5,208 bases of DNA, from positions 1 through 5,208 of the forward strand of contig JAJYMT010000020.1 in assembly GCA_021786695.1 (NCBI GenBank), written 5' to 3'. The stretch is from a bacterium (GTDB lineage Bacteria; Patescibacteriota; Patescibacteriia; Patescibacteriales; GWE2-39-37). Positions 4,565 through 5,208 of this stretch are shown in pieces. A model generated the notes under the pieces. That model did no database searches. It saw only the letters and a list, made by a program, of their open reading frames with translations, and was not told where the DNA came from. Each line of letters starts with the position of its first letter. Within the stretch, counting starts at the first letter, position 1. Position numbers and translations under genes: made by a program.

Positions 4565-5208
4565 ATGACCAAGATAAAAATCGCCCTGCTCGCAGGCGGC
4601 GTTTCTAATGAACGCGAGGTTTCACTGAAAACCGGAGACAAAATTTTCGACGCGCTCGACAAGGATAAATACCTGGTAAGCCGCTATGATCCAAAAGATG
4701 ATCTGGCGCGGTTTTTTAATGACGCCGCGGCAGGTAAATTCGACCTGGTTTTCCCGGCGTTGCACGGCCCTTACGGCGAGGACGGCCGGCTTCAGGGCCT
4801 GCTCGATCTGCTCGGCCTGCCTTATGTTTTTTCCTATTGTCTGGCAAGCGCTCTGGCGATGAACAAGGCGAAAAGCAAACTGGTGGCAATAGACGCCGGT
4901 TTGGCGGTCGCAGACGACCTTTTAATCATTAGGGGCGATAAATATTCAACCGGCGATTTGATCACAAGGATCGGTTTGCCGCTCGTAATAAAACCGATTG
5001 ATGCCGGTTCCTCGGTCGGTATCTCCATCGCGGGCGATGAAGCGGAGTTGGTGGACGGGGTCAGTGAGGCATTTAAGCACAGCCCGTCGGTAATACTGGA
5101 ACACTTCATCCGCGGCAGGGAATTGACGGTGGCGGTGATGGGCTTTGGCGCAACCGCGCGCGCCCTGCCGGTAATTGAAATAATTCCAAAAGTTTCCGCC
5201 TGGTTCGA
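4565..5208 (+). CDS. ddl: D-alanine--D-alanine ligase (partial, 3' end outside window)
   Basis: Ddl joins two D-alanines using ATP to make the dipeptide that ends the peptidoglycan stem peptide; it acts in the cytoplasm. The frame is open from ATG 4565 to the right edge (214 full codons), about two thirds of the usual 300-370 aa. Visible hallmarks are LLAGGVSNEREVSLKTG (8-24) with E16 and S20 of the N-terminal D-Ala site, and FPALHGPYGEDGRLQGLLDLLGLPY (63-87). Then come SALAMNKAKSK (95-105), the ATP-grasp segment LVIKPIDAGSSVGIS (140-154) with K143 and S149-S150, and VILEHFIRGRELTVAVMG. The C-terminal Mg-binding residues lie beyond the window. A minor oddity: the usual GSGV-type stretch before SALAM reads FSYCLA here. 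It is the last visible member of the lysS operon, 15 bases after the DUF5652-like gene, with CTT before the ATG and no Shine-Dalgarno. Its presence implies that the cell makes peptidoglycan. Confidence 0.95.
   Translation, partial: MTKIKIALLAGGVSNEREVSLKTGDKIFDALDKDKYLVSRYDPKDDLARFFNDAAAGKFDLVFPALHGPYGEDGRLQGLLDLLGLPYVFSYCLASALAMNKAKSKLVAIDAGLAVADDLLIIRGDKYSTGDLITRIGLPLVIKPIDAGSSVGISIAGDEAELVDGVSEAFKHSPSVILEHFIRGRELTVAVMGFGATARALPVIEIIPKVSAWF

Noticed and set aside
1..5208. Mobile elements, CRISPR arrays, toxin-antitoxin or defence genes
   Set aside because: No transposase or integrase motifs, no spaced direct repeats and no nuclease-type genes are visible; the window is mostly housekeeping genes.

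Overview
The window looks like part of a bacterial genome from the Candidate Phyla Radiation (Patescibacteria, Parcubacteria-like). This assignment is inference from several traits: a perfect 20-bp CCTGCC-type palindrome that puts the peptide LPAGRQG in frame inside serS; a LysRS of divergent type; a DUF5652-like small membrane protein; and almost no Shine-Dalgarno sequences. UGA is used as a stop and no in-frame UGA occurs inside greA, lysS, serS or the visible part of ddl. That argues for the standard bacterial code and against the UGA-glycine code of Gracilibacteria and Absconditabacteria. All genes are on the + strand and packing is dense; no gene-free stretch exceeds about 130 bases.

Layout: (1) bases 1-344 hold the C-terminal end of a multi-pass membrane protein, most like the O-antigen ligase/polymerase (Wzy/WaaL) superfamily. 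(2) A 70-base gap carries a small hairpin and a good sigma-70-type promoter, followed by greA (415-873) and a strong intrinsic terminator (888-911). (3) A second good promoter (927-955) and a 17-base inverted repeat in the leader (971-987) precede lysS (1003-2466). (4) Five more genes follow with gaps of only 1, 5, 27, 13 and 15 bases: a 42-codon single-pass membrane ORF, a 115-aa protein of unknown function, serS, a two-pass DUF5652-like protein, and ddl, which runs off the right edge.

Interpretation: greA is probably a single-gene unit. The lysS-to-ddl block reads as one operon combining tRNA charging (LysRS, SerRS), cell-wall precursor synthesis (D-Ala-D-Ala ligase) and three small uncharacterised proteins, two of them membrane-embedded. 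The points most worth a second look are the palindromic insertion inside serS, the tiny membrane ORF squeezed between lysS and the next gene, the 115-aa unknown protein, the shortened motif 3 of LysRS, and the recurrent TTT-ATG start context that takes the place of Shine-Dalgarno sequences. I see no mobile element, CRISPR array, RNA gene or defence system here.
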